A DNA stretch of 40,904 nt, taken from contig JACVSB010000001.1 in NCBI GenBank assembly GCA_014534155.1, forward strand, positions 1 to 40,904, in the 5' to 3' direction. This document shows, piece by piece, positions 1 to 6,857 of the stretch (within the stretch, counting starts at the first letter, position 1; each line of letters starts with the position of its first letter). Source of the DNA: Thermoleophilia bacterium (GTDB taxonomy: Bacteria; Actinomycetota; Thermoleophilia; Gaiellales; Gaiellaceae). Both the position numbers and the translations under genes were made by a program. Below the pieces are notes generated by a model, which saw nothing but the letters and a program-made list of their open reading frames with translations, ran no database searches and had not been told where the DNA came from.

Positions 1-453
1 AACGTCGCAGCCCTTGCAGGCCTCGGCGTCGAGTACGTGGAGCAACCCCTCCCTGCGGGCGATCCAGGCGGGCCCGCGCTCCGGCGCGAGGCGGCGCTCC
101 CGGTCTATGTGGACGAGGACTGCCATACGCTCGCCGACGTTCGCGCCTGCAGCGAGCGCGCGCACGGGATCAACATCAAGCTCGCGAAGAGCGGCGGTAT
201 CCGAGAGGCCGTGAGGATGGCGGCCGCGGCCAGGTCGCTCGGGCTGGGCGTCATGCTCGGCTGCATGCTCGAGTCCGGGCTCGGGATCGCCGCGGGCGCT
301 CAGATCGCAAGCCTCTGCGACCACGTCGACCTCGACGGCAACCTCCTCCTCGGGGAGGATCCGTGGCCGGGAGTCGAGTTCCTCCAGGGGGTCCAGGTCC
401 CCGCCCTGACACCCGGTCTGGGAGTGCATGAAGCGGTACCTGATCCTCGCTGA
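1..453 (+). CDS. Dipeptide epimerase / DgcA-type racemase, C-terminal part
   Basis: This is the C-terminal 150 residues of an enolase-superfamily enzyme; the start lies outside the window. Members of this branch epimerise L-Ala-D/L-Glu and related dipeptides, or racemise N-acetyl-D-glutamate (DgcA). Visible active-site landmarks are VEQP (Glu metal ligand), VDED (Asp metal ligand) about 24 residues later, and NIKLAKSGG, which carries the second catalytic Lys. The N-terminal KxK lysine is upstream of the window. The stop codon overlaps the next gene by 26 nt, so the two are probably translated together. Peptide or D-amino-acid salvage is inferred from the DUF1611 and M29 peptidase neighbours; the exact substrate cannot be read from this fragment. 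Confidence 0.85.
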   Translation, partial: NVAALAGLGVEYVEQPLPAGDPGGPALRREAALPVYVDEDCHTLADVRACSERAHGINIKLAKSGGIREAVRMAAAARSLGLGVMLGCMLESGLGIAAGAQIASLCDHVDLDGNLLLGEDPWPGVEFLQGVQVPALTPGLGVHEAVPDPR

Positions 454-1483
454 GGGCTACTCGCACGACGCCCACTACGGGAAGACGATGCGGGGCGTCG
501 TCCGCTACCGCCCGCACCCCGTCGTCGCCATCCTCGACTCGCAGCGCGCGGGCGAGAACTACGAGGGAGTTCCGATCGTCGCGTCGCTCACCGAGGCGCT
601 CGAGTACGAGCCGACGACGGCGCTCGTCGGCGTCGCCGTAGCGGGGGGGCGGCTCGGGCCGGCCTGGCGCGACCTGATCCGGACCGCTATCGACGCCGGC
701 CTGGACATCGAGGCCGGGATGCACGAGTTCCTGGCCGACGACCCCGAGCTCGCCGCGCTCGCCGCCGCCCGCGGCGTCGAGCTTCGTGACGTTCGCCGCC
801 CGCCCCCCGACCTCTCCGTTCCGACCGGCGAGAACCTCAACCACGGCGCCGAGGTCGTGCTCACCGTCGGCTCCGACTGCGCGGTGGGGAAAAAGACCGT
901 GGCGCTCGAGCTGCACCTGGAGGCGGAACGACGCGGCATCGCCTCCGTGTTCGTTCCCACCGGGCAGACGGGGATCATGATCGCCGGCTGGGGAATCGCG
1001 GTCGACGCCGTCGTCGCCGACTTCCTCGCCGGGGCGGGAGAGCGCCTCGTCGTCGAAGGCGCGCGCCGGGGAAGCGTTCTCTGGGTCGAGGGCCAGGGGT
1101 CGCTGATCCACCCCCAGTTCTCCGGCGTCACGCTGGGCCTCATGCACGGGACGGCGCCGCACGGGTACGTGCTCTGCCATCTTGCGGGCACCACGGAGAT
1201 CGAGGGCGCCCCCGGCCACCCGCTCCTGCCGCTCGCGGACCTCGTCGAGCTGCACGAACGAGTCTCGCTGCCGGCGAGGCCGGCCAGGGTTCTCGCACTC
1301 GCGCTGAACACGCGCGCGCTCGGCGGGGGGGAGGCCCGGGCGGCGATCGCGGCCGCCGAGGAGGAGACCGGCTTGCCCGCCGACGACCCCGTCCGCTACG
1401 GGGCGGCCCGGCTCGTCGACGCCGTTCTCGCCGGCCTGCGCGAGGGGGTCACCGGGACGCGTCCTGCTATAAGGGCGACGTGA
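428..1483 (+). CDS. DUF1611 family P-loop protein, DgcN-like
   Basis: A 351-residue protein of the DUF1611 family. It has an N-terminal Rossmann-like part (about residues 1-130) and a C-terminal P-loop NTPase-like part with GSDCAVGKKT at residues 148-157, the form of Walker A typical of this family. DgcN, a characterised DUF1611 protein, is reported to N-acetylate D-glutamate and works with the racemase DgcA. The gene directly follows and overlaps a DgcA/dipeptide-epimerase homologue, which supports a linked function. The ATG start at 428 gives the usual family N-terminus. Which D-amino acid or dipeptide is used is not visible, so I leave the symbol empty. Confidence 0.85.
   Translation: MKRYLILAEGYSHDAHYGKTMRGVVRYRPHPVVAILDSQRAGENYEGVPIVASLTEALEYEPTTALVGVAVAGGRLGPAWRDLIRTAIDAGLDIEAGMHEFLADDPELAALAAARGVELRDVRRPPPDLSVPTGENLNHGAEVVLTVGSDCAVGKKTVALELHLEAERRGIASVFVPTGQTGIMIAGWGIAVDAVVADFLAGAGERLVVEGARRGSVLWVEGQGSLIHPQFSGVTLGLMHGTAPHGYVLCHLAGTTEIEGAPGHPLLPLADLVELHERVSLPARPARVLALALNTRALGGGEARAAIAAAEEETGLPADDPVRYGAARLVDAVLAGLREGVTGTRPAIRAT
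1468..1473 (+). promoter_or_regulatory. Candidate internal -10 element (TATAAG)
   Basis: TATAAG lies 6 nt before the GTG of the first M29 gene, inside the 3' end of the DUF1611 gene. In this GC-rich context it could give a leaderless transcript of the peptidase genes. No clear -35 is visible. Confidence 0.4.
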
Positions 1484-2619
1484 CCGACCCCCGTGTCGAG
1501 CGCCTCGCCGGCCTGATCGTCGATTACTCGTTCGGGCTCGAGGAGGGTCACGTGCTGAGGATCGACGGGAGCGCGGTCGCGGAGCCCCTCGCCGTCGCCC
1601 TCTACCGCGCCGCGCTCGCAGCCGGCGGCCACCCGTACACGAACCTCGCGCTCGAAGGGCTGCCCGAGATCCTCGTCGAGGAGGGGAGCGACGAGCAGCT
1701 GAGCTACATCTCGCCCGTCCAGTGGCACGAGATCGAGCACCTCGACGCGCTCGTGACGATCTGGTCGGAGACGAACACGCGCTCGTTCACGCACGCCGAC
1801 GAGCGTAAGCACGGCGCCCTCATCAAGTCGCTTCGCCGGCTCGCCAACCGCCGCTGGGAGCGGATCACGGCGGGCGAGATGCGCTGGTGCGGCACGCTTT
1901 ACCCGACGCACGCGCACGCGCAAGACGCCGACATGTCGCTTGCCGAGTACGAGGACTTCGTCTACTCGGCGTGCCATGCGGACGAGCCCGATCCGGCCGC
2001 CCACTGGCGCGAGGTGTCCTCGGCGCTCCGCCGACGTGCTGCGGCGCTCGGCTCCGTGGAGGAGCTCCGCTTCCTCGGGCCGGACACCGACCTGCGCGTC
2101 GGCGTCGCCGGGCGGACATGGGTCGCAGCCGACGGGCGCTACAACATGCCCGACGGCGAGGTCTTCACCAGCCCAGTCGAGACCGAGACGGAAGGGGAGA
2201 TCCGCTTCACGTTCCCGGCGGTCTTCCACGGGCGTCAGGTCGAGGACGTGCGGCTGCGCTTCGCGGACGGCGCGGTGGTCGGCGCGGAGGCGGCGACCGG
2301 GGAGCGGTACCTGCGCGAGCTGATCGCGCTCGACGGCGGGGCGGCCGTCCCCGGCGAGATCGCCTTCGGCCTGAACTACGAGATCGATCGCTTCACCCGC
2401 AACATCCTGCTCGACGAGAAGATCGGCGGCACGATCCACCTCGCTCTCGGGTCCGGGTTCCGCCAGACGGGCGGCAGGAACTCCTCGGCCCTGCACTGGG
2501 ACCTGATCTGCGACCTGCGCGCCGACGGCGAGGTGTACGCCGACGGCGAGCTGATCTGGAAGGCGGGCTTCTTCCGCGAAGAGGAGAGCTCGGTCGCGGT
2601 CGCAGGACACAGTGGCTGA
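1480..2619 (+). CDS. M29 family aminopeptidase, paralogue A
   Basis: A 379-residue relative of the AmpS/AmpT (thermophilic, M29) aminopeptidases, cobalt/zinc enzymes that remove N-terminal residues from peptides. Likely metal and catalytic positions by family pattern are Glu227 (DGEVF), Glu293 (GEIAFG), His320 (IHLALG), His339 and Asp341 (LHWDL). Seven residues after His320, where the family has its catalytic Tyr, this protein has Phe327. Paralogue B keeps Tyr at the same number. The GTG start overlaps the DUF1611 stop as GTGA. The protein is clearly a tandem duplicate of the next gene. It may have reduced or altered activity, or act as a partner subunit; M29 enzymes are dimers. Confidence 0.93.
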   Translation: MTDPRVERLAGLIVDYSFGLEEGHVLRIDGSAVAEPLAVALYRAALAAGGHPYTNLALEGLPEILVEEGSDEQLSYISPVQWHEIEHLDALVTIWSETNTRSFTHADERKHGALIKSLRRLANRRWERITAGEMRWCGTLYPTHAHAQDADMSLAEYEDFVYSACHADEPDPAAHWREVSSALRRRAAALGSVEELRFLGPDTDLRVGVAGRTWVAADGRYNMPDGEVFTSPVETETEGEIRFTFPAVFHGRQVEDVRLRFADGAVVGAEAATGERYLRELIALDGGAAVPGEIAFGLNYEIDRFTRNILLDEKIGGTIHLALGSGFRQTGGRNSSALHWDLICDLRADGEVYADGELIWKAGFFREEESSVAVAGHSG

Positions 2620-3727
2620 TCCGCGCGTCGAGCGCCTCGCCGACGTCATCGTCTCCTACTCGACGGCTGTTCGTGCGGGCGACCTCGTCGTCGTGGACGC
2701 CACGCCGCTGGCCGCGCCGCTCGTCCGCGAGACGTACGGACGGGTCCTGCGCGCCGGCGGCCATCCCCACGTCCGGGTCGCAGTGGACGGAATCGAGGAG
2801 GCGCTCTTCCGCGAGGGCAGCGAGGAGCAGCTGCAGTGGGTGAGCCCGGCGCGCGAGCAGGACGTCGAGCGCGCCGACGTCCGGATCGTGTTCGAAGCCG
2901 AGTACAACACGCGCTCGATGACGCAGGTCGACCCGGCACGGCAGGCGCTCGCCGGCCGCGCCCGCAAGCGCCTCGGCGACCGCCTCTTCGCACGGACGGC
3001 AGCGGGGGAGATGCGCTGGTGCGTGACCGTCTATCCCACGAACGCCGCCGCTCAGGAGGCCGGGATGTCGCTGGCCCAGTACGAGGACTTCGTCTTCGGG
3101 GCGGGCCTCCTGGACCGGGAGGATCCCGTCGCCGAGTGGCGCGCGCTTGCCGACCGGATCGGCGGCCTCGCCGGGTGGCTCGGCGGCAAGGACGAGCTGC
3201 GCGTCGTGGCGGACGGGACCGACCTGCGCATCGGGGTCGGAGGCCGGACGTGGGTCGCGAGCGGGGGGAAGGAGAACTTCCCGGACGGCGAAGTCTTCAC
3301 CGGGCCCGTTGAGACCCGCGTGGACGGGGAGATCAGCTTCACGTACCCGGCGGCGTTTCGCGGCCGTGTCGTCGAGGGGCTCGCGCTTCGCTTCCAGGAC
3401 GGCGAGGTCGTGGATGCGAGTGCGACGCGTGGGCAGGCGTTCCTCGAGGAGATGCTCGCGATGGACGCGGGGTCGCGCCGCGCCGGCGAGTTCGCGTTCG
3501 GCCTGAACGAAGCGCTCACCGAGTTCACCGCGAACACGCTGTTCGACGAGAAGATCGGCGGCACCGTCCACCTCGCGCTCGGGAAGTCGTATCCCGAGAC
3601 GGGCGGCCGCAACGAGTCCGCGCTGCACTGGGACCTCGTCTGCGACCTCAGGCAGGGGAGTGAGGTCTACGCAGACGGGGAGCTCGTATACGAGAACGGC
3701 CGCTTCCTGAACGGCGTCGCCGGCTGA
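2612..3727 (+). CDS. M29 family aminopeptidase, paralogue B
   Basis: A 371-residue second M29 aminopeptidase, co-linear with the preceding gene with the His and HWD motifs at the same residue numbers (His320, His339, Asp341). Here the Tyr expected to be catalytic is present (Tyr327 in HLALGKSY). The N-terminus (ADPRVERLADVIV) and C-terminus (VYADGELVYENGRF) match paralogue A closely. The GTG start at 2612 overlaps the previous stop by 8 nt, so translation is likely coupled. Together with the epimerase and DUF1611 protein it suggests hydrolysis of small peptides, perhaps those released from cell walls; the substrate link is inference. Confidence 0.95.
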   Translation: MADPRVERLADVIVSYSTAVRAGDLVVVDATPLAAPLVRETYGRVLRAGGHPHVRVAVDGIEEALFREGSEEQLQWVSPAREQDVERADVRIVFEAEYNTRSMTQVDPARQALAGRARKRLGDRLFARTAAGEMRWCVTVYPTNAAAQEAGMSLAQYEDFVFGAGLLDREDPVAEWRALADRIGGLAGWLGGKDELRVVADGTDLRIGVGGRTWVASGGKENFPDGEVFTGPVETRVDGEISFTYPAAFRGRVVEGLALRFQDGEVVDASATRGQAFLEEMLAMDAGSRRAGEFAFGLNEALTEFTANTLFDEKIGGTVHLALGKSYPETGGRNESALHWDLVCDLRQGSEVYADGELVYENGRFLNGVAG

Positions 3728-4194
3728 TCGCGATCCTCGGCGACACGCACCTCCCTCGCGGAGCCCGGCGGCTTCCGCACGAGTGCGTGCGCGTCCTCGA
3801 GGCGGCAGAGCTGATCGTGCACACGGGCGATTTCACGGCCGCGTCGGTGCTCGACGAGCTTCGGGGGTACGGGCCCGTAGCAGCCGTGCACGGCAATGTG
3901 GACGAGCCCGGCCTCCGGGGCGTGCTCCCCGAACGCGCGGTGATCGAGCACGAGGGCCTCGCAATCGGAATCGTCCACGACGCCGGCCCGCGCGCAGGCA
4001 GGTACGAGCGCCTGCTCGGGTGGTTTCCGGGGTGCAACCTCGTCGCGTACGGGCACACGCACGCACCGGAGGTCGCGCTCTCGGAGGGCGCCTGGATCGT
4101 GAATCCCGGCAGCCCCACCGAGCGCCGACGCGCCCCTGCCCGGACGCTCGCAGTCGTCCGGGAGCGCCGGCCCGAGCTCGTCACGCTCTCCTGA
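3724..4194 (+). CDS. YfcE/MJ0936-type metallophosphoesterase, CTG start
   Basis: A calcineurin-like phosphoesterase of about 156 residues. The metal-binding motifs are in order: GDTH (D-x-H), HTGDF, HGNVDEPG and GHTH, ending with the typical VNPGSPTERR. The GDTH motif is only kept if translation begins upstream of the first ATG/GTG/TTG (GTG 3787). In this frame a stop lies at 3661, and between it and 3787 there is no standard start. CTG at 3724 overlaps the preceding TGA as CTGA, giving LIAILGDTHLPRG, which matches the normal family N-terminus. Start by CTG with coupling to the M29 gene is my reading; a sequence error is the alternative. Confidence 0.88.
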   Translation: MIAILGDTHLPRGARRLPHECVRVLEAAELIVHTGDFTAASVLDELRGYGPVAAVHGNVDEPGLRGVLPERAVIEHEGLAIGIVHDAGPRAGRYERLLGWFPGCNLVAYGHTHAPEVALSEGAWIVNPGSPTERRRAPARTLAVVRERRPELVTLS

Positions 4195-4235
4195 GGGCTG
4201 CGGAGGCGCGGCTCCCTGCCGTCCGGCCGGCCCCG

Positions 4236-4241
4236 TATGCT
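4236..4241 (+). promoter_or_regulatory. -10 element (TATGCT) for a leaderless LysM mRNA
   Basis: TATGCT ends 9 nt before the ATG at 4251. With a usual -10 to start-site distance, transcription would begin at or within a few bases of the ATG. No Shine-Dalgarno sequence is seen. Confidence 0.5.
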
Positions 4242-4250
4242 CCCGAACAC

Positions 4251-4508
4251 ATGTTCGTACGACGCCCTCTGCTCCTCCTCGTGCTCGTCGTCTTCACGAC
4301 GGGCGCGCTCGTCGTCGCACGGCCGACGCGCGGTGCCGAGCCGGAGGTGCGCTACGAGGTGCAGCCGGGGGACACGTTGTGGGAGATCGCACTCTCACGC
4401 TACGACGGCGACCCGCGCGAGACGGTCTGGCGAATCCGGGAGCGGAACGGGCTCGAGGGCTCGCTGCTTCAACCGGGGGCGATGCTCGTCCTTCCCGCCG
4501 CTCGGTAG
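4251..4508 (+). CDS. Small secreted or membrane-anchored LysM protein
   Basis: An 85-residue protein with a hydrophobic N-terminal segment (about residues 5-24, LLLLVLVVFTTGALVV) acting as signal peptide or anchor, followed by one LysM domain (YEVQPGDTLWEIALSRYDGD to GAMLVLP). LysM domains bind N-acetylglucosamine polymers such as peptidoglycan. Small LysM proteins of this layout are common in actinobacteria. The TATGCT element 9 nt upstream supports the ATG at 4251. The rest is only the LysM fold, so it is probably a cell-wall binding accessory rather than an enzyme. Confidence 0.88.
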   Translation: MFVRRPLLLLVLVVFTTGALVVARPTRGAEPEVRYEVQPGDTLWEIALSRYDGDPRETVWRIRERNGLEGSLLQPGAMLVLPAAR

Positions 4509-4585
4509 CGGTGCTCAACCCCTCACGCGGGGTCGAAGCCGTGCCGGGGCGGGCATGGAGGTCGGCTGCGCGCGACCCGCCGTCC

Positions 4586-4591
4586 TACACT
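4586..4591 (+). promoter_or_regulatory. -10 element (TACACT) for leaderless rnz mRNA
   Basis: TACACT sits 6 nt before the GTG of rnz. Upstream, ACCCC at 4518-4522 and GGGGT at 4529-4533 form a short hairpin that may end the LysM transcript. Confidence 0.5.
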
Positions 4592-4597
4592 GGCCCC

Positions 4598-5674
4598 GTG
4601 GACCTCGACCTCGTGTTCCTCGGCACATCAGGGTCGGTTCCGACAGCCCGGCGCGCTCCTGCTGCGACGCTGATCCGGCGCGGGGGCGAGCGCCTCCTCA
4701 TCGACTGCGGCGAGGGGACGCAGCGGCAGCTCCTGCGGTCGGGGATCGGGCTCGTCGAGCTCCCGGAGGTCTTCCTCACCCACTACCACGCCGACCACTA
4801 CCTCGGCCTGCCGGGGATGATGAAGACGTTCGCGCTGCGCGGGCGCGAACTCCCCCTGACGGTTTACGGCCCGCCCGGCCTCGTCGAGCTCTTCGGCGCT
4901 CTGCAGCGGATCTTCGGAAAGCTCACCTACCCGTACGAGCTCGTGGAGGTGCGTCCGGACGACGTCGTCGAGCGCGGCGACTACCGCGTCGTTGTCTTCG
5001 CGACGGATCACGGCGTCTCCGCACATGGATACACGCTCCTCGAGCGCGAGCGGCCCGGGCGCTTCGACGTCGCGAGCGCCGCGGCCCTCGGCGTGCAGCC
5101 GGGCCCCCTCTTCGGGCGGCTGCAGCGCGGCGACCCCGTCGCCCTCCCGGACGGAGACGTCGTCCGGCCCGAGCAGGTGCTGGGGCCCCCGCGCCGTGGC
5201 CGCAAGCTCGTCGTGACCGGCGACACCGCGCCTGCTCGCGGCGTCCTCGAGGCGGCGCACGAGGCGGACGTGCTTGTACACGACGGCACGTTCGCCGACG
5301 ACGAGCGTGCACGGGCGGGGGAGACGGGCCACTCCACGGCGCGCGCGGCCGCCGAGATCGCGAGGACCGCGAACGTCCGGATGCTCGCCCTCACCCACCT
5401 CTCGAACCGCTACTTCGGGCCGGAGATCGTCCGCGAGGCGCGGGACGTCTTCGGCGAGACCGTGGTTCCCAGGGACTTCGATATCATCCACGTCCCGTTT
5501 CCCGAGCGAGGCCCGCCGCGGCTCCTCAAAGGTGGCGCCGTAGCCCGGGAGGAGGAGGTGCGGGCCCGTGGCGATGGTGCAGGTGACTCTGGCACAGGAT
5601 CTCGTCGAGGCGGAGGAGATCCAGACGATCCTTCACGCGGCCGGGATCGCGTCGGCGCTCGAGCCGGCCGTTGA
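4598..5674 (+). CDS. rnz: Ribonuclease Z
   Basis: A metallo-beta-lactamase-fold endonuclease that trims tRNA 3' ends. The zinc motif THYHADHYLG has His62, His64, Asp66 and His67. Other family marks are FLGTSGSVPT at the N-terminus, LIDCGEGTQRQL, VVTGDTAPA, HDGTF, and the late ALTHLSNRY histidine. The GTG start is supported by the -10 element just before it and by the family N-terminus. The conserved protein ends near position 5510 (DIIHVPFPE). The frame then runs on for about 50 low-complexity residues to 5674, overlapping the next gene by 107 nt. This tail is odd and may be a real extension or the result of a frame error. Confidence 0.94.
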   Translation: MDLDLVFLGTSGSVPTARRAPAATLIRRGGERLLIDCGEGTQRQLLRSGIGLVELPEVFLTHYHADHYLGLPGMMKTFALRGRELPLTVYGPPGLVELFGALQRIFGKLTYPYELVEVRPDDVVERGDYRVVVFATDHGVSAHGYTLLERERPGRFDVASAAALGVQPGPLFGRLQRGDPVALPDGDVVRPEQVLGPPRRGRKLVVTGDTAPARGVLEAAHEADVLVHDGTFADDERARAGETGHSTARAAAEIARTANVRMLALTHLSNRYFGPEIVREARDVFGETVVPRDFDIIHVPFPERGPPRLLKGGAVAREEEVRARGDGAGDSGTGSRRGGGDPDDPSRGRDRVGARAGR

Positions 5675-5798
5675 TCAGCATCCGACCGCCCTGGACGACA
5701 GCCCGACGAAGGTTCTCGTCGCCGAACAGGAGCTCGAGGCGGCGCAGGACGCGATCGAGGCGATGAGCGAGCCGGACGAGCTCCTCGGCGGCCGGTAA
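5568..5798 (+). CDS. DUF2007 putative signal-transducing protein
   Basis: A 76-residue protein of the DUF2007 family. The pattern VTLAQDLVEAEEIQTILHAAGI followed by KVLVAEQELEAAQDAIEAM is the usual two-part ferredoxin-like fold. Function is not established for the family. A strong Shine-Dalgarno sequence, AGGAGGAGG at 5550-5558, lies 9 nt before the GTG at 5568, which decides the start. The gene overlaps the unusual 3' tail of rnz in another frame. The methyltransferase follows in the rnz frame, without a visible start codon. Confidence 0.8.
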   Translation: MAMVQVTLAQDLVEAEEIQTILHAAGIASALEPAVDQHPTALDDSPTKVLVAEQELEAAQDAIEAMSEPDELLGGR

Positions 5799-5800
5799 CC

Positions 5801-6559
5801 CGGGCTCAGCGAGACGGCGGAGGGCGGGCGCCGGACTTCGGCGCGCTCGCGCCCTCGTACGACCGCCTCCGTCCGGCGGACGCGAACTGGTGGCAGCTCT
5901 TCCACGCGATCGTCGAGGAGGGCGAGCTCGCCGGCCGGCGTGTTCTCGACGTCGGCTGTGGCACGGGCCGCGTCGCGCACGCGCTGGCGGAGACCGGCGC
6001 CCGTGTGTGGGGAGTCGATCCTTCGGAGGAGATGCTCGCGCAGGCGCGCGCGCGACGGCTTCCGGGGGGCGGCTTCCGGCGCGCGAGCGCGGAGGAGCTG
6101 CCCTTCAAGGACGGGTGGTTCGACGCGGCCCTCCTGCGTCAGGTCGTCCACCTGGTCGAACGCCCGCGCGCGCTCGCAGAGCTCTCCCGTGTCGTGCGCC
6201 CCGGCGGGCGCGTCGTCATCGCGACCTTCCACCCCGACCACTTCCGTACGGTCTGGGTCGCGCGCCTCGCCCCGCGCGTCGCCGAGCTCGACCGCGCGCG
6301 CTTTCCGACTCCCGCCTCGCTGCGAGAGGAGCTCGGTCGCGCCGGGTTCCGCGTCGTCGGCGAGCGGCGGATCGTGCAGGACGTCGTCCTCTCGCGGGAG
6401 GTGGCGCTCGAGCGCCTCCGCGGGCGCTTCATCTCGACGCTCCTCCTCCTCGACGACGAGGAGTTGGCCGAGGCCGTCGAGCGTGCCGAGCGGGAGCTGC
6501 CGGCGAGCATCGAATCCACGCTTGACTGGCTTCTCGTCGTGGGCGAACGGCGCGCGTAG
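5801..6559 (+). CDS. Class I SAM-dependent methyltransferase, start codon not identifiable
   Basis: The translated frame encodes FGALAPSYDRLRPADANWW, then motif I VLDVGCGTG, GVDPSEEML, the LPFKDGWFDAALLRQVVHLV segment and RPGGRVVIATF: a class I (UbiE/Methyltransf_11-like) methyltransferase of unknown substrate. The frame is open from 5675. However, no ATG, GTG, TTG or CTG occurs in it until GTG 6005, which lies after motif I. The given start, just after the DUF2007 stop, is therefore nominal. Possibilities are a non-standard start, a sequencing or assembly indel, or a frameshift fusion with the DUF2007 gene. The end at TAG 6557-6559 is sure. Confidence 0.8.
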   Translation, partial: RAQRDGGGRAPDFGALAPSYDRLRPADANWWQLFHAIVEEGELAGRRVLDVGCGTGRVAHALAETGARVWGVDPSEEMLAQARARRLPGGGFRRASAEELPFKDGWFDAALLRQVVHLVERPRALAELSRVVRPGGRVVIATFHPDHFRTVWVARLAPRVAELDRARFPTPASLREELGRAGFRVVGERRIVQDVVLSREVALERLRGRFISTLLLLDDEELAEAVERAERELPASIESTLDWLLVVGERRA

Positions 6560-6660
6560 CGGCACGCGCGCCCGGGAGGGCAGTTACGTCTTCGCCTCTC
6601 GGGAGACGGCGCTGGTCGGCTTCGCCCTCGCCCCGGTTGGCGTGGCCGATTCCCGCCTGC

Positions 6661-6688
6661 CCGTGTCCGGTTCCAACCCCGGACACGG
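6661..6688 (+). terminator. 10-bp stem-loop after the methyltransferase gene
   Basis: CCGTGTCCGG at 6661-6670 pairs perfectly with CCGGACACGG at 6679-6688 around an 8-nt loop. There is no T-tract after it, so it may be a Rho-assisted or processing structure, or part of the pyr leader. Confidence 0.45.
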
Positions 6689-6743
6689 CCGCTGGCACAC
6701 GGCTGCCGGGGCAGCGCAGGAACCCCGTGCGGCTTCCCGATCC

Positions 6744-6797
6744 CGTCGGACGCACCGGCCGGCGCAGGCGGACGAGGCCGCCCTCTGCCGTCCGACG
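6744..6797 (+). promoter_or_regulatory. Long imperfect stem-loop in the pyr upstream region
   Basis: CGTCGGACG at 6744-6752 pairs with CGTCCGACG at 6789-6797. Between them lies an inner GGCGG/CCGCC stem. A TAGCTT hexamer at 6805-6810 follows and could be the -10 of the pyr operon, giving a short leader that starts near 6817. The rest of the roughly 300-nt gap 6560-6857 shows no gene. Confidence 0.35.
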
Positions 6798-6827
6798 CGG
6801 TCCGTAGCTTCCGCTCGGCCCCTTTAA

Positions 6828-6853
6828 CCCGGTCCCGCGAGGCCGGGAAGGAG
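6828..6853 (+). promoter_or_regulatory. PyrR RNA-binding loop adjoining the pyrR Shine-Dalgarno
   Basis: CCCGG at 6828-6832 and CCGGG at 6843-6847 form a stem whose loop carries TCCCGCGAGGCC (6833-6844). With the preceding G this reads GUCCNGNGAGGC, the conserved core of PyrR binding loops in Bacillus-type pyr leaders. The AAGGAG ribosome binding site (6848-6853) follows the stem directly, and ATG is at 6858. This arrangement suggests that UMP-bound PyrR blocks translation, as reported for Mycobacterium smegmatis, rather than causing transcription termination, since no terminator follows. Confidence 0.72.
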
Positions 6854-6857
6854 TTGG

